Origin: Coxiellaceae bacterium
GTDB taxonomy: Bacteria > Pseudomonadota > Gammaproteobacteria > Coxiellales > Coxiellaceae
DNA length: 64,000 nucleotides
Direction of reading: 5' to 3'
Assembly (NCBI GenBank): GCA_029212925.1
Contig: JARGOB010000010.1
Span: forward strand, 1 to 64,000
Part shown: positions 7,802-17,923 of the stretch, one piece after another
Position numbering within the stretch: position 1 is the first letter of the stretch
Layout: each line of letters begins with the position of its first letter
The notes under the pieces: model-generated
Databases searched by the model: none
What the model was told of the DNA's origin: nothing
Seen by the model: the letters and a program-made list of their open reading frames with translations, nothing else
Made by a program: the position numbers and the translations under genes

Positions 7802-8797
7802 ATGAGAGAGTTGCAGCCTTGTTTTGGGGCGTATGCCAGCAGCTATTATGTTGAGCATTATGTGAGGCTGGCTGAGGCAGAAAAAACCGGCCATCTAGCA
7901 GACTTACAAGATTTGACTAAGCCATCCGGTATTGTATTTCGCAAACCGGTATTGGTTAAACGCGGTGGTTTTTATGGTAATACGCTATTATTGACAGCCT
8001 TGTCTTATAACCATACGGGCATTGCACTGTTATTAATTTCGCTGGCTGAGAGCAGTATCCCTCGTGTATTGAGCATGCCCGATGCATTCGTAGGTGCATT
8101 GAATACGCCATTATTATTAGCGGCTAAAACTGGTAACACACCGGTAGCGATGACGCTACTCGCTTCTGAGCATGTGGTGGAGTTTATACATGCGACCGAT
8201 CACCTGGGAAATACGGCTTTGCATTATGCGTGCTTGATGCGAAATATGCATGTAGTTGATGCGCTGGACAATGCGGGTGCAAGCTTTTTGATTAAAAATA
8301 AAAACGGAATAACACCGGGTGATTATTTATCGCATGAGATTCAGCCGCACGGTTTGATGTACCGTTATGGTCAATATAGCGATGGTAGGCATCCTTATTT
8401 GGTTGATGTTTCAGATTTTGGTACGGGCTATTATGGTACTAAGGACTATCTATTCAGTTGTTATCGATGGTTTATTCAGATGGTAGTGCTGAACCTTCAT
8501 TTGGTTGGTAAGGATACCCCGTTGCGAGATGCTTGCGCTAGTCACTGTGTTTATATTTTTAATGGAGATCATGCTGGAATGGTAAAGCGCTACACGTGTC
8601 CTTCGGATAAACTATCTGATATTCTGCAAGCACATATTGCATGGAGGAAGCCCATTATGGATGCGCGTGTGTTTAAGCAGTGTTGTTCGCTGTTCGAAGC
8701 ATACCATCACTCGAAGGCTGAAGAAGCACTGAAGTACGCTCAACACGCTAAAATGCAAGCCCCAGTTGATTTAAATGAAAATTATTTTAGGAAATAA
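7802..8797 (+). CDS. Ankyrin-repeat protein
   Basis: A 331-residue soluble protein. Ankyrin repeats span about residues 58-180. Recognisable units are GNTLLLTALSYNHTGIALLL, TPLLLAAKTGNTPVAMTLL and LGNTALHYACLMRNMHVVDAL, followed by the start of a fourth (KNGITPGDYL). The C-terminal 150 residues are unrecognised and Cys/His-containing. AGGATGAAG precedes the ATG. The cobalamin adenosyltransferase starts only 3 bp after its stop, so the two may be co-transcribed. Ankyrin proteins of intracellular bacteria often bind host proteins, but no secretion signal can be proven here. Confidence 0.85.
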   Translation: MRELQPCFGAYASSYYVEHYVRLAEAEKTGHLADLQDLTKPSGIVFRKPVLVKRGGFYGNTLLLTALSYNHTGIALLLISLAESSIPRVLSMPDAFVGALNTPLLLAAKTGNTPVAMTLLASEHVVEFIHATDHLGNTALHYACLMRNMHVVDALDNAGASFLIKNKNGITPGDYLSHEIQPHGLMYRYGQYSDGRHPYLVDVSDFGTGYYGTKDYLFSCYRWFIQMVVLNLHLVGKDTPLRDACASHCVYIFNGDHAGMVKRYTCPSDKLSDILQAHIAWRKPIMDARVFKQCCSLFEAYHHSKAEEALKYAQHAKMQAPVDLNENYFRK

Positions 8798-8800
8798 AGC

Positions 8801-9373
8801 ATGGTTAAGTTAACAAAGATTTACACTCGAACGGGTGATCAGGGATATACGCATTTGGCTGGTAAGCATCGCGTAAAAAAAACCAATTGTCGGGTGGGTT
8901 CTTATGGCACGATTGATGAGTTAAATGCTTGTGTTGGCATGGTGGTCTCAGGGTTGGAGGGCAATGCAAAGCTCGGTGACTTAAAGGGGCAATGCATTCG
9001 GATACAAAATGAACTATTTAATGCCGGTACGTTATTGGCGGTACTGAAAGCCGATAGGCGGGACGACACACCAAGAGTTACAGTGCAAGATGTCTTGCGT
9101 TTAGAGAATGAAATCGATGCGATGAATGAACAGCTTCCGACATTACAATCGTTTGTATTGCCGGGCGGTAGTGAGATAGGTGCTCGGTTGCACATGGCGA
9201 GAACGGTATGTCGCCGAGCAGAGCGCTGCATTTTAACGGCGGCAGAAAGCGAAGAGGTTGATGACATTATTCTGTGTTACATGAACCGCTTAAGCGATTG
9301 GCTGTTTGTTGCCGCGCGCTATTGTTTGTTGATTGAGCAGAAAGATGAACAGCTGTGGTGCTATCAGCCTTGA
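8801..9373 (+). CDS. Cob(I)alamin adenosyltransferase, PduO type
   Basis: Transfers adenosyl from ATP to cob(I)alamin to form coenzyme B12. The N-terminal ATP-binding motif (YTRTGDQGYTHL) is followed by GTIDELNA. The C-terminal helix motif (GARLHMARTVCRRAER) and MNRLSDWLFVAAR are typical of the PduO/MMAB trimer family. The 190-residue length is standard. No B12 biosynthesis or B12-dependent enzyme gene is adjacent, so it probably serves salvage of imported cobalamin. It follows the ankyrin gene by 3 bp with AGGAAAT upstream. Confidence 0.92.
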   Translation: MVKLTKIYTRTGDQGYTHLAGKHRVKKTNCRVGSYGTIDELNACVGMVVSGLEGNAKLGDLKGQCIRIQNELFNAGTLLAVLKADRRDDTPRVTVQDVLRLENEIDAMNEQLPTLQSFVLPGGSEIGARLHMARTVCRRAERCILTAAESEEVDDIILCYMNRLSDWLFVAARYCLLIEQKDEQLWCYQP

Positions 9374-9424
9374 TCACTCTAAAGTTTTAAGTGCCGACTT
9401 ATCAAATGGAACAGCCTGGTCTAA

Positions 9425-10531
9425 CTAATCTTGCTGTATTAACTCCGGCCAGTTGGGGTTGCTTAATAACATACGACCAACGGCGACTAAGTCAAACTCT
9501 TCATTACTCAAGCGTTGATGCAAGTTATCCAAAGTGTTGTCTTGTGTTTTTGATTCGAGACCCTTAAACGAACTAATAAAGTCGATATCGAGACCAACAC
9601 TGCCAACGGTAATGGTTGGCTTGCCTGATATTTTTTTTACCCAACCAGCAAGGTTTAATGCTGAGCCATCGAATTCGGGCTCATAAAAACGACGCGTACT
9701 GCAATGGAAGATATCAACTCCAGCTGATACTAAACGATGAATAAATGCTGCTAGCTCCTCAGGTGTCTGAGCCATTTTTTCATCATAAGCCCCCATTTTC
9801 CATTGCGAAAAACGAAAAATGATTGGGAAGTCTGCGCCGACAGCTTTGCGTACCGCTTCAACGATTTCAACCGCAAACTGTGCGCGTTTTGCTAATGTGT
9901 CACCACCGTATTGATCATCGCGATGATTGGTTTTTTGCCAAAAGAATTGATCAATCAAGTAGCCGTGTGCACCATGTAGCTCCATGGCATCAAACCCAAG
10001 GCGTTTAGCGTCTGCAGCGCCTTGCGCGTAGGCGTGAATGATTTTATTGATTTCTTCTTGAGATAAAGCGCAGGGTGCTTCACCTTCTTTATAATTCGGA
10101 TGCAATACTTTAGATGGACCAACTCCCGGCACATCTTTATGATCACAAGCGCAGCAATAGGTGTAATTCTCAGGATTAGCGTCATCGATCTTCTTGGCTT
10201 GTCTAACACTGCCCACGTGCCATAACTGCGGTGCAATTATTCCGCCGGCTGCATGTACTTGCTTCACCACGTTTTCCCAGCCTGCTAAGGCTTCCTCACC
10301 AAAAAAGTTAGGTACATTTGGATAGCCATGACTGCCCGGGTGATCGATCGCGGTGCCTTCAGTAATGATTAACCCGACACCACCGGCGGCACGTCGGGCG
10401 TAATAGTCTGCGCTGGCTTGGCTGGGGATATGACCCTTTGACATACTTCGAGTCATTGGTGCCATCACTATACGGTTTTTAAGTTGCAATGAACCTAAGT
10501 TAAACGGTTTCAACAAAGACTCTTTTAACAT
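9425..10531 (-). CDS. NADH:flavin oxidoreductase, old yellow enzyme family
   Basis: FMN-dependent TIM-barrel ene-reductase acting on activated alkenes, nitro compounds or quinones. The N-terminal KNRIVMAPMTRSMS is characteristic. The catalytic and flavin-binding segment ELHGAHGYLIDQFFWQKTNH is followed by DQYGG, and FRFSQWK lies in the later barrel. I start at the ATG at 10531, which has GGAG about 7 nt upstream; an in-frame TTG at 10546 has none. Length is 368 residues, normal for the family. It stands alone, convergent with the adenosyltransferase gene. Confidence 0.9.
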   Translation of the reverse strand: MLKESLLKPFNLGSLQLKNRIVMAPMTRSMSKGHIPSQASADYYARRAAGGVGLIITEGTAIDHPGSHGYPNVPNFFGEEALAGWENVVKQVHAAGGIIAPQLWHVGSVRQAKKIDDANPENYTYCCACDHKDVPGVGPSKVLHPNYKEGEAPCALSQEEINKIIHAYAQGAADAKRLGFDAMELHGAHGYLIDQFFWQKTNHRDDQYGGDTLAKRAQFAVEIVEAVRKAVGADFPIIFRFSQWKMGAYDEKMAQTPEELAAFIHRLVSAGVDIFHCSTRRFYEPEFDGSALNLAGWVKKISGKPTITVGSVGLDIDFISSFKGLESKTQDNTLDNLHQRLSNEEFDLVAVGRMLLSNPNWPELIQQD

Positions 10532-10633
10532 CGACCACTCCAGCAACTGTTTTAATCAAAGCGTCATATTAACACACCATTTTGATGTGTACGATGTCAA
10601 TGCTGGGGGTTTACGACGTTTTATTTATCATCT

Positions 10634-12829
10634 TCATAAGCGTGATCGGGTTACGAGCAGGTCAGCTGGAATCACGGGTCTTTCTCCAATTTTATGTGAT
10701 GCAAACAATGAGGAGGCCATGTGTTGCGCTTCTTTCACTGCTTTAGATTGTTTTTGTGTTAACGAAAACAACGCAAATGGAGTTGCTGTAGGTGTGGTTG
10801 TATTGTCGTGTCTTGCATCAGTACCACTAGGAGCACTGCCTGTATCGGCTTCAACTCTACTGCCTGCGCCGGCTGCAACTCTACTGTCGGCTCGGCTGGG
10901 TGAGGCTTCTGGTGCTGTTAGACCACCTTGAGCTTTTGGGTACCCACCGTTATCGAACACTGTGTTTAATGCTGACGCATTTTTTTTACATTCCATTTGA
11001 CGGTGTGAGTTTAATGTGGCGAGCGTAGTTTTCAGGTCGACGCCAGCTATTGGTGCGCCATCCTCCATTAGCTTTGCGATTACTGACACAGTTACAGCCA
11101 CTACATATTGTCGATCGTTGGCACTTTTGCAGCCGGAGCTGGCGTGCAAGCCTATAAGGCTTGATAGAATTTGTATCATGGCTTGTAGAACACCGTTCGC
11201 TTCATCACTTTTCCAGGAGATTTCATGTTGTGTTAGAAATGCGCTTTTTGATCCTATTGGGTCTGAGTTTATTTCCATGAGTTGCTGAATAACAAACATG
11301 GCCTGTTTGGCATAGTAAGCTGACTTAGCGCTGTCATGTGCGCCTTTGCCTAGTGGAATGGTGATGCTCTCGCTCACTGAGCTTCTATCGACAGTAGATT
11401 TGATAAGGTCGGCGATTTCAGCGGCATGCAAATGTACGATGGCTTCAGCTGCTTTAATGTTTTTACGTAGTACGCTTAAATGATTTGTAACGGCTGCTAG
11501 CCAGATTGCATCATGTGTTTTTTTTAATTTTTGGTGTTTGAATATTTGGAGCATGTAATAGATGGCGTAGGTGTGTAATTTATCCTTCGCTTCTGTATAA
11601 CGCTTATCTAAACTAGCATCGATTTCTTGGGGTGGAGGGAAGTGATGGTCAGGCTCAATGGCGCGAGTGAAATGTTTATATAGCTCAATCATTGCCATAT
11701 TATTAATTCCTAGCTGTAAGTGAGTGGTGTCATCTCTTGTGTTGTTTATACCGAAGTTCATATAAATCATACGGTAAAGTGCGTAGCTAGTAATTCGTAG
11801 GTCTCTAAAAAGATAAGCTTGGTTCGCTGGTTTTTTAGGGGTGTTAGATACTGTGAGTAGTTGTGTATACACATGTGCCTGTAGGGTGCCTTGGCGTATG
11901 TCTTCCTTTATTACGCGTTGCATATTGATATAGGATTTTAAGGTAAGCTCATGTTTTGTCGTAACTCTCTCTTCTGCTGTATGTGCTAGATATTCTTCGG
12001 CTGGGGCTAGTGAGCCATGACTCTGTCCTACGTGTGAAATGTATATTGTTGGTGGTGTTGTTATGTGAAGGGTTGCTCCGGCTTCAGTGATTGCAGCGTA
12101 GTTTGCTACTTCACTTTTTTGATTGTGTGCGGTTTCTGAAGCTGTGGGTGATGAGTCTCTCATGTACCATCGTCTATAGCTTTGTAGGTGAGCGGATGTT
12201 CCAGGTGTATTGGTAAGAAAGTCACCTATGCTGTTATCATTTTTTATTTGAATTGAAATGTGGTTTCGTTGTGCTCGTTTACTTCGATGTTCTTGTAGCC
12301 AGTTCCTAATGTTTGAGCCATTAGTTTCGCCTAAAAAAGTAGCCACTAGGTTGAAAAATAGTTGCACGATGATGTTTGCCCGTTCTATTTTTTTATGTTC
12401 TGGTATGCTCAGGATTCTTAGATCCAGGCGATGTTGTTGGTGTTGGTGATAAAAGTGGGTGATGGTGTCACGGCCTGTATGGTCTGGTGGGGCGCTTTTC
12501 GCCATGGCTACCGCATGTAAATTAGCCAGGTTGATATCAAGGACATTGTCTGTTATTTCACTCATGCTGTGTTTGCTGCTATCACAAATGTTTACTTCGA
12601 GGCCGAAGGGGTGTTCGCTGCTAAATTGTTCGAGCTCGTCGGGTAGGATGTCTGTTGAGTCTGGTGTATGTTTAAAGGTGGCAAAATCTGTGGGGGTATA
12701 AGTTACTCTTAGTAATCCATGGGCTACCCATTCTCGTGAGCCAGTGCCCGCATGCAGTAACTTGAGTAGTGTTAGTTGTAACTGTGCTTGCCTTGTTTTT
12801 TCAATAGCTAGTGGGGGATGCCGCCTCAT
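10634..12829 (-). CDS. Large orphan protein of unknown function (731 aa)
   Basis: I do not recognise this protein. It has no signal peptide or clear membrane segment and is mixed helical. Residues 620-690 are a low-complexity Ala/Gly/Ser/Thr/Asp region (SPSRADSRVAAGAG and onward). A hydrophobic and basic C-terminus follows (FALFSLTQKQSK). GACGAGACGAGA lies before the ATG. It is a single transcription unit between an oxidoreductase and a tRNA-Asn region. A large soluble orphan with a disordered linker before its C-terminus fits a translocated effector, but that is inference from style only. Confidence 0.7.
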   Translation of the reverse strand: MRRHPPLAIEKTRQAQLQLTLLKLLHAGTGSREWVAHGLLRVTYTPTDFATFKHTPDSTDILPDELEQFSSEHPFGLEVNICDSSKHSMSEITDNVLDINLANLHAVAMAKSAPPDHTGRDTITHFYHQHQQHRLDLRILSIPEHKKIERANIIVQLFFNLVATFLGETNGSNIRNWLQEHRSKRAQRNHISIQIKNDNSIGDFLTNTPGTSAHLQSYRRWYMRDSSPTASETAHNQKSEVANYAAITEAGATLHITTPPTIYISHVGQSHGSLAPAEEYLAHTAEERVTTKHELTLKSYINMQRVIKEDIRQGTLQAHVYTQLLTVSNTPKKPANQAYLFRDLRITSYALYRMIYMNFGINNTRDDTTHLQLGINNMAMIELYKHFTRAIEPDHHFPPPQEIDASLDKRYTEAKDKLHTYAIYYMLQIFKHQKLKKTHDAIWLAAVTNHLSVLRKNIKAAEAIVHLHAAEIADLIKSTVDRSSVSESITIPLGKGAHDSAKSAYYAKQAMFVIQQLMEINSDPIGSKSAFLTQHEISWKSDEANGVLQAMIQILSSLIGLHASSGCKSANDRQYVVAVTVSVIAKLMEDGAPIAGVDLKTTLATLNSHRQMECKKNASALNTVFDNGGYPKAQGGLTAPEASPSRADSRVAAGAGSRVEADTGSAPSGTDARHDNTTTPTATPFALFSLTQKQSKAVKEAQHMASSLFASHKIGERPVIPADLLVTRSRL

Positions 12830-12917
12830 TCTCGTCTCGTCATATTTAATATGCCGGGCACTGTATCATACAAACAACCAGATATATAGAAAGAGATAAT
12901 GGGTTTAAGCTAGCGCT

Positions 12918-12999
12918 CTTGTTTCGACGAGTGATCATTGCAGTTGGATTCTTGAGATATGGCTTTACAAGGTAACAAAGCTGAAGGACGCGAGAGAAG
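12918..12999. repeat. 82-bp direct repeat, copy 1
   Basis: Matches 13125-13206 at 77 of 82 positions by eye, including the shared core GGATTCTTGAGATATGGCTT and the end GGACGCGAGAGAAG. It is the distal copy, not next to a tRNA. The stretch 12830-13209 contains no gene, only these repeats and a hairpin. Confidence 0.85.
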
Positions 13000-13079
13000 T
13001 GATAATACAGGGAACGGAACGAGCGAAGCGAGAGTTGGCCCTTGGGAAGTGACTGCAGAGTATATATTCAGTGGGATTT

Positions 13080-13110
13080 CTTAAAGGGAGATTTGTGCTC
13101 TCCCTTTAAG
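13080..13110. other. Perfect 12-bp inverted repeat
   Basis: CTTAAAGGGAGA and its reverse complement are separated by 7 nt. No run of T follows on either strand, so it is not a classical intrinsic terminator. It lies between the two 82-bp repeat copies. Confidence 0.6.
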
Positions 13111-13124
13111 TCGCGTCAGTCGAA

Positions 13125-13206
13125 CTTGTTTCGACTAGCGATCATTGGAATTGGATTCTTGAGATATGGCTTTATAAGGTAACAAAGCTGAAGGACGCGA
13201 GAGAAG
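13125..13206. repeat. 82-bp direct repeat, copy 2, next to tRNA-Asn
   Basis: This copy ends 3 bp from the 3' end of the tRNA-Asn gene and so is its immediate downstream sequence. It differs from copy 1 at about five positions. A short inverted repeat (AGTCGAA/TTCGACT, about 13118-13136) overlaps its distal end. Confidence 0.85.
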
Positions 13207-13209
13207 GAG

Positions 13210-13284
<75 letters not shown>

Positions 13285-13396
13285 TCAATGTAGAGCGATA
13301 CTATACTGATCTGTTGTGATTTGGTCAATAGTCGAAGTCAAAAAATATTGCTAATTGTTGGGGTTATGTATTGTTTTGTGATGGCGCCTTGTTTGA

Positions 13397-13466
13397 CTGG
13401 ATCCCGGATCAAGTCCGGGATGACAAGTTCAAGTCCGGGATGACAAGTTCAAGTCCGGGATGACAG
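13397..13466. repeat. REP-like repeat with three 20-bp units
   Basis: CTGGATCCCGGATC is followed by AAGTCCGGGATGACA-type units with AAGTCCGGGA starting at 13411, 13431 and 13451, an exact 20-bp period. It is the reverse-orientation form of the element at the window start and lies just downstream of the aminotransferase gene. Confidence 0.85.
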
Positions 13467-13469
13467 CTG

Positions 13470-14651
13470 CTAGCTCAGCAGCTTAGCCATGCGACTCATT
13501 GCATCATCCAGTGTGGCTTCATCAGTTGCGAACGATAAGCGAATATGGCCGGGCGAACCAAAGGCAGTGCCGGGTACAGCAGCGATAGAGGCATCATTCA
13601 GTAGCTTTTCGCAGAAGGCGACATCGTCTTTAACGCCCAAAGCGGCATAAGCGCCTTCGACATTAGGGAATTGATAGAAGGTACCATCAGAAGCGTGAGT
13701 AGTAAATCCAGGCATAGTAGATAATGCTTTATACACCATATCATGGCGCTGTTTAAACGTTTCGCGCATTTCGGTCACGCAGTTTTGGCTACTGGATAGG
13801 GCGGCGAGTGCGGCGTATTGCGAAATGGAGCAAGCGTTAGCGGTGGCGTGTGATTGCACTTTTTTCATGGCGCCAATTAATGGGGCAGGGCCACCGGCAT
13901 AGCCGATGCGCCAGCCGGTCATGGCATAGGCTTTGGAGACACCATTAACAACAACCGTACGATCGTATAATTCGGGGCAAGCATTGACGATATTATGAAA
14001 GCCATCGCCTTCCCATAGCAAGTGTTCGTACATATCATCGCTCGCGATAATAACGTTTGGGTATTTTAGGAGTACATCGCCGAGTGCTTTGAGTTCTTCT
14101 TTGCTGTAACACATGCCGCTGGGGTTGCTTGGGCTATTCAAAATCAATAATTTGGTTTTGTCGGTAATGGCGGCATCCAATTCTTCAGCGGTTAATTTGT
14201 GTAGGTTAGCTTGCTTTGTATCTATAAACACAGGCGTACCACCGGCTAACGTTACCATGGCCGGATAAGATACCCAGTAAGGGCGGGGGATAAGCACTTC
14301 ATCGCCTGCTTGGATCAGTGATTGGGCGAGATTAAATAAGCTTTGCTTGGCACCGGTAGAGACCAATATTTGGTTTTTTTCATAATCCAACTGGTTTTCG
14401 TTTTTAAATTTGGTAATAACGGCTTGTTTTAGTTCGGGTAGCCCATCAACAGGAAGGTAGTGGGTGTGACCAGCATGGATAGCATCGATAGCGGCATCGC
14501 AAATATGTTGCGGCGTGGTGAAGTCGGGTTCGCCAACGCTCATATTAATTACATCTACGCCTTGTGCGCGCAGCTCACCGGCACGGGCGCTGATGGCCAA
14601 GGTGGCTGATGGTTGGATTTGATTGACTCGATCAGTAAGTTTGATATCCAT
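13470..14651 (-). CDS. Pyridoxal phosphate-dependent aspartate aminotransferase (class I, Ib subgroup)
   Basis: Interconverts aspartate and 2-oxoglutarate with oxaloacetate and glutamate; some relatives also use prephenate. The N-terminal [11 protein letters not shown] motif, the NSPSNPSG motif near residue 175 and the PLP lysine K240 in [16 protein letters not shown] are all present. R385-region residues (GHIRLSFA) close the active site. The 393-residue length is typical of the thermophile/Rhizobium type (Ib), not enterobacterial AspC. It is divergent from uvrB with about 40 bp between the starts. Confidence 0.92.
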   Translation of the reverse strand: MDIKLTDRVNQIQPSATLAISARAGELRAQGVDVINMSVGEPDFTTPQHICDAAIDAIHAGHTHYLPVDGLPELKQAVITKFKNENQLDYEKNQILVSTGAKQSLFNLAQSLIQAGDEVLIPRPYWVSYPAMVTLAGGTPVFIDTKQANLHKLTAEELDAAITDKTKLLILNSPSNPSGMCYSKEELKALGDVLLKYPNVIIASDDMYEHLLWEGDGFHNIVNACPELYDRTVVVNGVSKAYAMTGWRIGYAGGPAPLIGAMKKVQSHATANACSISQYAALAALSSSQNCVTEMRETFKQRHDMVYKALSTMPGFTTHASDGTFYQFPNVEGAYAALGVKDDVAFCEKLLNDASIAAVPGTAFGSPGHIRLSFATDEATLDDAMSRMAKLLS

Positions 14652-14692
14652 GTGGGTTCCTAGCGTTTAGATTACGTCGCAAGTATGCCATA

Positions 14693-16723
14693 ATGGCCGC
14701 CATGAAGCACCCATTTGAATTGATTTCTGAATACAAACCCACCGGTGACCAACCTCAGGCGATTGATGCTTTGGTGGACGGTTTTGAATCAGGTTTGGCT
14801 TACCAAACGTTGTTAGGGGTAACGGGTTCGGGTAAGACGTATACGGTCGCGAATGTTATTGAGCGTTTGCAGCGGCCGGCGATTATTATGGCGCCCAATA
14901 AAACATTGGCGGCGCAATTGTATTCAGAGTTTAAAGAGTTTTTTCCGAACAATGCGGTGGAGTACTTTGTTTCGTATTACGATTACTATCAGCCAGAAGC
15001 CTACGTACCTTCCAGCGATTTGTATATTGAGAAAGATGCGTCGGTTAATGAGCAGATTGAACAGATGCGCTTGTCTGCGACTAAGGCGTTAATGGAACGA
15101 CCGGACACGATTGTGGTGGCAACGGTGTCGGCGATTTATGGTTTGGGTGATCCGCAGTCGTACATGAAAATGATTTTGCACTTGACCCGTGGTGAGCGCA
15201 TTGATCAGCGCGCGATATTAAAACGTTTAGCGGCATTGCAATATACGCGCAATGATATGGCGTTGCAGCGTGGTACCTATCGTGTGCAGGGTGATGTGAT
15301 TGATATCTTCCCGGCGGAATCGGAAAAAGAAGCATTACGGGTTGAGTTGTTTGATGACGAGATAGAGCGATTGAGTTGGTTTGACCCATTAACACATGAG
15401 GTGTTAAGTGATATACCACGTGTAACTGTCTTTCCTAAAACACATTATGCTACGCCACGTGAGAAAATACTTGAAGCGGTGGAAATGATTAAGCCGGAGC
15501 TGCAAGATCGTTTGCGTCAGCTAGAAGAATTAGAAAAGCATGTTGAGAAACAGCGGCTGCAACAGCGTACAGAATACGATATTGAGATGATGGTGGAGTT
15601 GGGTTATTGCTCCGGTGTGGAAAATTATTCGCGATATCTGTCAGGTAGAGAGCAAGGCGAAGCACCGCCGACATTGATTGAGTATTTACCGGATAATGCG
15701 TTGATGTTTATTGATGAGTCGCATGTAACGGTGCCGCAAATTGGTGCGATGTATAAAGGTGATCGTGCACGTAAAGAAAATTTAGTGGAATACGGCTTTC
15801 GTTTGCCATCCGCTTTGGATAATAGGCCTTTGCGTTTCGATGAGTTTGAAGACTTAATGCCGCAAGCGGCGTTTGTATCGGCAACACCTGGTAACTATGA
15901 AAAAGAACATGCCGATGATGTGGTTGAACTGTTGGTGAGACCGACGGGGTTGATTGATCCAGAAGTAGAGGTAAGACCGGTTGAAACCCAGGTGGAAGAT
16001 GCATTATCTGAAATTGGTAAGCGTGTTGCTAACAATGAGCGGGTGCTCATTACGACGTTAACTAAGCGTATGTCTGAAGACCTGACGGAATATTTACATG
16101 ATCACGGCGTTAAGGTGCGTTATTTGCATTCGGATATTGAAACAGTAGAGCGTGTTGAGATTATTCGGGATTTACGTAAGGGTGTATTTGACGTTTTAGT
16201 CGGTATTAATCTATTGCGTGAAGGTTTGGATATGCCAGAGGTGTCTCTGGTAGCGATCTTTGATGCGGATAAGCAAGGCTTTTTGCGCTCGGAGCGTTCT
16301 TTAATTCAAACCATTGGTCGCGCAGCGCGGCACCTGCACGGTAAGGCAATTCTTTATGCGGCAAACGTAACAGACGCGATGCGAAAAGCGATGGATGAGA
16401 CTGATCGTCGGCGTGAGATTCAAAAAGCGTACAATATAGCGCATGGCATTACGCCGAAAAGTATCATTAAAAAAATTGGTGATATACTCGAAACGTCTTA
16501 CCAGCCGTCAAAACGTAAGATGGATCGACGTAAGCAAGTGGCGGGTGGTAATGAGGTGGAACCGATTGTGCCTGCTCGTACTGTCAAAGCATTGGCTAAA
16601 CAAATGTCAGACTTAGAAAAAGACATGTTAAAATACGCCGAAAATTTAGAGTTTGAAAAAGCAGCGGAAGCACGTGACCAATTGTTGCTATTAAAACAAG
16701 AATCATTCAAAGGAGAGTTGTAA
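14693..16723 (+). CDS. uvrB: UvrABC system protein B
   Basis: Damage-verifying helicase-like subunit of nucleotide excision repair. Walker A is GVTGSGKT at residues 42-49. The beta-hairpin [12 protein letters not shown], the DESHVT Walker B and the [19 protein letters not shown] motif VI region follow. The C-terminal UVR motif that contacts UvrC is within [20 protein letters not shown]. The 676-residue length is usual. The ATG at 14693 is given; an ATG at 14702 (MKHPFEL) is equally possible, and neither has a clear Shine-Dalgarno. Confidence 0.97.
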   Translation: MAAMKHPFELISEYKPTGDQPQAIDALVDGFESGLAYQTLLGVTGSGKTYTVANVIERLQRPAIIMAPNKTLAAQLYSEFKEFFPNNAVEYFVSYYDYYQPEAYVPSSDLYIEKDASVNEQIEQMRLSATKALMERPDTIVVATVSAIYGLGDPQSYMKMILHLTRGERIDQRAILKRLAALQYTRNDMALQRGTYRVQGDVIDIFPAESEKEALRVELFDDEIERLSWFDPLTHEVLSDIPRVTVFPKTHYATPREKILEAVEMIKPELQDRLRQLEELEKHVEKQRLQQRTEYDIEMMVELGYCSGVENYSRYLSGREQGEAPPTLIEYLPDNALMFIDESHVTVPQIGAMYKGDRARKENLVEYGFRLPSALDNRPLRFDEFEDLMPQAAFVSATPGNYEKEHADDVVELLVRPTGLIDPEVEVRPVETQVEDALSEIGKRVANNERVLITTLTKRMSEDLTEYLHDHGVKVRYLHSDIETVERVEIIRDLRKGVFDVLVGINLLREGLDMPEVSLVAIFDADKQGFLRSERSLIQTIGRAARHLHGKAILYAANVTDAMRKAMDETDRRREIQKAYNIAHGITPKSIIKKIGDILETSYQPSKRKMDRRKQVAGGNEVEPIVPARTVKALAKQMSDLEKDMLKYAENLEFEKAAEARDQLLLLKQESFKGEL

Positions 16724-16724
16724 T

Positions 16725-17327
16725 ATGTTTGGCATTAATATTAATGAGATCGTGATGACGATTGGCTTTGTGGGTGTCATCTTTATTATTTTTGCTGAAA
16801 CCGGTTTGTTTTTGGGTTTTTTCTTGCCGGGTGACAGTCTGTTATTTGCTGCTGGTCTATTAGCTTCACAAAACTATTTTGATGTTCATTGGTTAGTCGT
16901 TTGTGTGATGTTGGCGGCGTTTATTGGTTACATGATTGGTTATTGGTTTGGTGCTAAGTTAGGCGGTTGGTTGGTGAACCGACCGGATCGTTGGTACTTC
17001 AAAAAGCATTATTTAGATGATGCCCATGCGTTTTATCAAAAACACGGCGGTAAAGCCTTAGTGTTAGCGCGTTTGGTGCCGATTATTCGTACCTTTGTTC
17101 CCATTGTGGCTGGTATGGGTAAGATGAATCTCTTACGTTATACGATTTATAATATTATCGGTGCGGTTGTCTGGGGAGCGGGTGTCACTTACGCGGGTTA
17201 CTTTTTAGGTGCCAGTATTCCTAATGCTGAAAAATACATACTACCGATTACGCTAGGCATTATTGTTTTGTCAGTGTTGCCAGGCATTTATCATATAGTG
17301 CAAAAACGTTTAGCTGCGAGACGTTGA
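16725..17327 (+). CDS. DedA family inner-membrane protein
   Basis: Polytopic VTT/SNARE-associated-domain protein of the DedA family, which works in membrane lipid (undecaprenyl phosphate or phospholipid) translocation. Family marks are the ETGLFLGFFLPGDSLLFAAG segment at residues about 25-45, GYWFGAKLG, and the ALVLARLVPIIRTFVPIVAGM block near 110-130. The 200-residue length is normal. It starts one base after the uvrB stop, with AAAGGAGAG upstream, so it is co-transcribed with uvrB. Its last 18 bp overlap the convergent gene on the other strand. Confidence 0.92.
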   Translation: MFGININEIVMTIGFVGVIFIIFAETGLFLGFFLPGDSLLFAAGLLASQNYFDVHWLVVCVMLAAFIGYMIGYWFGAKLGGWLVNRPDRWYFKKHYLDDAHAFYQKHGGKALVLARLVPIIRTFVPIVAGMGKMNLLRYTIYNIIGAVVWGAGVTYAGYFLGASIPNAEKYILPITLGIIVLSVLPGIYHIVQKRLAARR

Positions 17328-17768
17328 AGCCACTGCTTTAGTTGTGATTGTTTCAATTGTAAGGCCTATTTCTGTTCTTACTGTAGAAGAGGAAGGTAGT
17401 GTACCTTGATGCTTGATACTGCCGAGGTCTGTGGCAATGTCCGCTCTTTCACCAACAGTACCGTTGATATTTATATTGCTATTATTAGCCGTTATCTTTA
17501 CATCATTTCCTACGTTTCCACCTATGTTTAAAGGGCTTGGAGCTAGAATCACTGCGCCACCAAAGGAGTATCCAAAAAGGCTAAAGGCGGCTTTTGCTAT
17601 ATGGTCATGCTTTATAATTGTTACTGAATCCTGAATGCTGCCCTCGACTGTTAGTGTGCCGCCATGAATAGTGACGCTTGCACCTTCGCCAATATCACCT
17701 TGAATGACAGTATCGCCTATATATTCAACGATCGTGTTGGCTGGTACATGACTAATTTTTCTTGGCAT
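17310..17768 (-). CDS. Beta-repeat (bactofilin-like) small protein
   Basis: A 152-residue protein rich in Gly, Ile, Val, Asn and Thr. Short repeating strands (GDTVIQGDIGEGASVTIHGG, then GNVGNDVKITANNSNINING and GTVGERADI) look like a right-handed beta-helix. This resembles bactofilins or the Gly-repeat small proteins seen in Legionellales. A hydrophobic stretch lies near residue 80. The Ser/Thr-rich C-terminal tail is encoded in an 18-bp overlap with the 3' end of the DedA gene. The family is uncertain; the open frame and repeat pattern support a real gene. GGGAG lies upstream of the ATG. Confidence 0.65.
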   Translation of the reverse strand: MPRKISHVPANTIVEYIGDTVIQGDIGEGASVTIHGGTLTVEGSIQDSVTIIKHDHIAKAAFSLFGYSFGGAVILAPSPLNIGGNVGNDVKITANNSNININGTVGERADIATDLGSIKHQGTLPSSSTVRTEIGLTIETITTKAVASTSRS

Positions 17769-17923
17769 ATTTTTTTCTCCCTACAAAACAAGCATGGTAC
17801 ATATATAACCAAATAGAATCAAATGGAAATAGATAATAACTGATATCTTAAGGTCTTATAAATAACTTGTGTTCACTGCTTTTATAACTACAATACGCTA
17901 ATAAATAATAGTGGGGTAGGTGA

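Noticed and set aside
10587-10931. Plus-strand open frame overlapping the end of the 731-residue gene
   Set aside because: It lies antisense to the low-complexity linker of that gene and has no ribosome site or recognisable motif.
13080-13110. Perfect hairpin considered as terminator of tRNA-Asn
   Set aside because: No T-run on either strand and it lies 100 bp beyond the tRNA, so it is listed only as an inverted repeat.
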